64,000 bases of DNA from Blautia sp. (lineage in GTDB: Bacteria; Bacillota; Clostridia; Lachnospirales; Lachnospiraceae), in contig JALEHU010000092.1 in assembly GCA_022770365.1 (NCBI GenBank), positions 1-64,000 of the forward strand, written 5' to 3'. Below, piece by piece: positions 62,291-64,000 of this stretch (its first letter is position 1; each line of letters opens with the position of its first letter). Below the pieces are notes generated by a model that worked only from the letters and a program-made list of their open reading frames with translations, searched no databases and was not told the DNA's origin. The translations under genes and the position numbers were made by a program.

Positions 62291-62993
62291 TATTCAGCTT
62301 AAAAATATAGAAAAATCATTTCTGGTTGAAGGACAGCCTCTGGAAGTGCTGAAGGAATTTGACCTTACAGTTCCTCACCATGCTATTACTGTAATTCTTG
62401 GAAAAAGCGGATGCGGAAAGACGACACTTCTTCGGATTATAGGCGGTCTGGATAAAGATTTTCAGGGTACAGTTATTTATCCGGAGAAGTCGAAAACAGC
62501 CATTGTCTTTCAGGAACCGCGTCTGATGCCGTGGCTTACTGTGTGGAAAAATATCGTTTTCGGATTGAAAAAAAAGGAAATCAGAGAAGAAAAAATCAGG
62601 GAGCTGATTGCACTGACGGGACTTTCCGGGTTTGAAAATGCACTTCCCTGCCAGCTTTCCGGCGGTATGGGACAGCGCACTGCGATTGCACGGGCACTGG
62701 CTGTTTCACCGGAATTTCTTCTGATGGATGAACCGTTTGCAGCTCTTGATTATTTTACCAGAAGCAGTATGCAGCAGGCTCTTCTGGAGATACATGAAAA
62801 AAATGACTGCGGTGTACTTTTTATTACCCACAGTATTGAGGAAGCACTGACGATCGGTGACCATATTGTGATCATTGATCAGAAAAAAGTGAAGAAGGTT
62901 TATCATCTGAAAGAAAAGCCGGCAAAGAGAAATCTTTTATCAAAAGAAATGGCTGATCTCAAAGAGGATATTCTTCAAAATATTAATTCATAA
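62280..62993 (+). CDS. ABC transporter ATP-binding protein, SsuB/TauB-like
   Basis: This 237-aa ATPase energises the importer. Walker A VILGKSGCGKTTLLRI, signature LSGGMGQRTAIARALA and Walker B FLLMDEPFAALD are present, with a Q-loop VFQEPRLMPWLTV. An ATG at 62280 is chosen with AGGCGG upstream; a GTG at 62271 is an equally possible start. It overlaps the permease gene and is followed 17 bp later by the binding-protein gene. Confidence 0.93.
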   Translation: MGHDIQLKNIEKSFLVEGQPLEVLKEFDLTVPHHAITVILGKSGCGKTTLLRIIGGLDKDFQGTVIYPEKSKTAIVFQEPRLMPWLTVWKNIVFGLKKKEIREEKIRELIALTGLSGFENALPCQLSGGMGQRTAIARALAVSPEFLLMDEPFAALDYFTRSSMQQALLEIHEKNDCGVLFITHSIEEALTIGDHIVIIDQKKVKKVYHLKEKPAKRNLLSKEMADLKEDILQNINS

Positions 62994-63010
62994 AAAAGGA
63001 GATATGCAAA

Positions 63011-63970
63011 ATGAAAGTGAAAAAAACAATGTCACTCTTACTTACGGCAGCAATTACACTGTCTTCCCTGACAATGAGCTCTCCGGTATCGGTTATGGCA
63101 GAAGATCTGGATTCTGTAGCGGTAACCTATGTTACTGCACCGCTGAATGTCCCGTCTATTGTGGAGAAAAACCACAGTATTTTTGCGGAAAATATGAAGG
63201 ATCTGGGCATTGAATTTGTGGAATATTCGGATCTTACGTCCGGTGCTGATCAGACGCAGGCGCTGGCATCCGGGGATATCCAGTTCCTGTATGCGGTTGG
63301 TGCAACTTCCGTAATCTTATCTGCAGCAAACGGGGCGGATATTAAGATCATTTCTATGTACAGCCGGTCCCCAAAAGCATTCTGCCTGTTTTCAAATGAT
63401 GAGAGTATTACATCACCGGCAGACCTGAAAGGAAAAACAATTGCAGGTCCTCAGGGCACCATTCTCCATGAACTTCTTGTGGCGTATCTTGCATCCGGGG
63501 ATATGACGATCGATGATGTTAATTTTGTAAATACGAGCATACCGGACGCTATGGCTGCTCTTAGCGGCGGAAGTGCCGACTGTGCACTTCTGGCAGGTGC
63601 TGCAGCCTATAATACTTCTTCCGGCGGCGCGCATCTTGTAACAAATGGAGAAGGATTTGTAGAAGCAACGATCGCATGTGCGACGACCAATAAGTTTTAT
63701 ACAGAGCATCAGGATGTAGTGGACAAATTCCTGGAAGCACAGAAAGAAGTGCTGGATTATATGGATGAAAATCCGGATGAAGCAATGGAAGAGACAGCAG
63801 AATTTCTTGATCTTGACGTAAATGCGGTCAAAGAAATGTACGAATACTATGATTTTGACATGACGATTAAAGATTCTGATATTGATGCTATGAAATCCAC
63901 AATGGAATTTATGCTGGATACAGAAATGATCGAAGAAGAAGTGGATATTGAGGAACTGGTAATCCGCTGA
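63011..63970 (+). CDS. ABC transporter substrate-binding protein, NMT1/SsuA-like
   Basis: This 319-aa exported binding protein for the preceding importer has a signal peptide (KKTMSLLLTAAITLSSLTMSSPVSVMA) and a two-lobed NMT1/SsuA-type fold (GADQTQALASGDIQFLYAVGATSV, DLKGKTIAGPQGTILHELLVAYL). There is no lipobox Cys, which is unusual because Gram-positive binding proteins are normally lipid-anchored. The ligand is unknown; sulfonates, pyrimidine precursors or nitrate-type anions are carried by relatives. AAAGGAGATAT precedes the ATG. The last 30 bases of the window show nothing further. Confidence 0.92.
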   Translation: MKVKKTMSLLLTAAITLSSLTMSSPVSVMAEDLDSVAVTYVTAPLNVPSIVEKNHSIFAENMKDLGIEFVEYSDLTSGADQTQALASGDIQFLYAVGATSVILSAANGADIKIISMYSRSPKAFCLFSNDESITSPADLKGKTIAGPQGTILHELLVAYLASGDMTIDDVNFVNTSIPDAMAALSGGSADCALLAGAAAYNTSSGGAHLVTNGEGFVEATIACATTNKFYTEHQDVVDKFLEAQKEVLDYMDENPDEAMEETAEFLDLDVNAVKEMYEYYDFDMTIKDSDIDAMKSTMEFMLDTEMIEEEVDIEELVIR

Positions 63971-64000
63971 TTTAATGATGGCTGGTCTGATATTATTAAA

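Overview
The window comes from a low-to-moderate GC, endospore-forming Firmicute of the Lachnospiraceae, most probably Blautia or a close relative. The reasons are the spoIIGA-sigE pair, strong AGGAGG-type ribosome binding sites, many AraC-type sugar regulators, and a GH31 alpha-glucosidase that closely resembles, from memory, the characterised Blautia (Ruminococcus) obeum enzyme, with the same catalytic positions. No rRNA, tRNA, CRISPR array or prophage structural genes were seen.

Layout. 0-1.8 kb: sporulation genes spoIIGA-sigE. 1.8-7.6 kb: an AraC regulator divergent from a GH31 alpha-glucosidase, a ProX-type tRNA editing protein, and a phenylacetate-CoA ligase/ACT pair. 7.6-23.8 kb: a plant-glycoside and rare-sugar island with a Zn-dependent polyol dehydrogenase, two GH78-type rhamnosidases, a LacI repressor, and an operon of L-fucose-isomerase-fold isomerase, split transketolase and FGGY kinase. 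The island also holds five damaged genes: two AraC-type regulators, a MATE pump, a GPH symporter and a nucleoside hydrolase. 23.9-28.9 kb: an exported SH3 protein, a PflA-like radical SAM protein and a PEP-synthase-like ATP-grasp protein. 28.9-36.4 kb: TrkH/TrkA, MATE+MerR, MscS, an amber-interrupted mscL, and bioY behind a clear BirA-type operator. 36.6-45.5 kb: an AraC regulator divergent from uxuA-uxuB, two MFS transporters, YqeY, a HAD phosphatase and a further AraC regulator. 45.7-50.5 kb: galK, galE, an NhaC-type antiporter and a C39-like peptidase. 50.5-57.8 kb: hydE, mgtE, a phospholipase D-like synthase, an MBL hydrolase and glycerate kinase. 57.8-61.4 kb: a mobile or rearranged segment with a Mn-catalase (CotJC-like) gene fragment abutting a large serine recombinase, repeat-flanked DUF4160/DUF2442 genes, and a TM1266-type hydrogenase-system regulator. 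61.5-64 kb: a three-gene SsuABC/TauABC-like ABC importer.

How it works together. The rare-sugar operon (isomerase, kinase, transketolase) has the same reaction order as the known isomerase-kinase-transketolase route for D-apiose. Rhamnosidases, a dehydrogenase and a LacI repressor with AAACGTTT-type operators lie around it. uxuAB points to hexuronate use and galKE to galactose use. Together these suggest a gut glycan and plant-glycoside degrader.

Most notable for follow-up are the recombinase joined to the truncated Mn-catalase gene, two families of palindromic intergenic repeats (one flanks the DUF4160/DUF2442 pair, and one appears to supply the -35 box of galE), the cluster of gene decay in the sugar island, in-frame stop codons in mscL and a nucleoside hydrolase gene, and several 5' leaders with hairpins that may control spoIIGA, the ATP-grasp gene and the TM1266 gene. 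All assignments were made by eye from motifs and remembered families; no database search was run.
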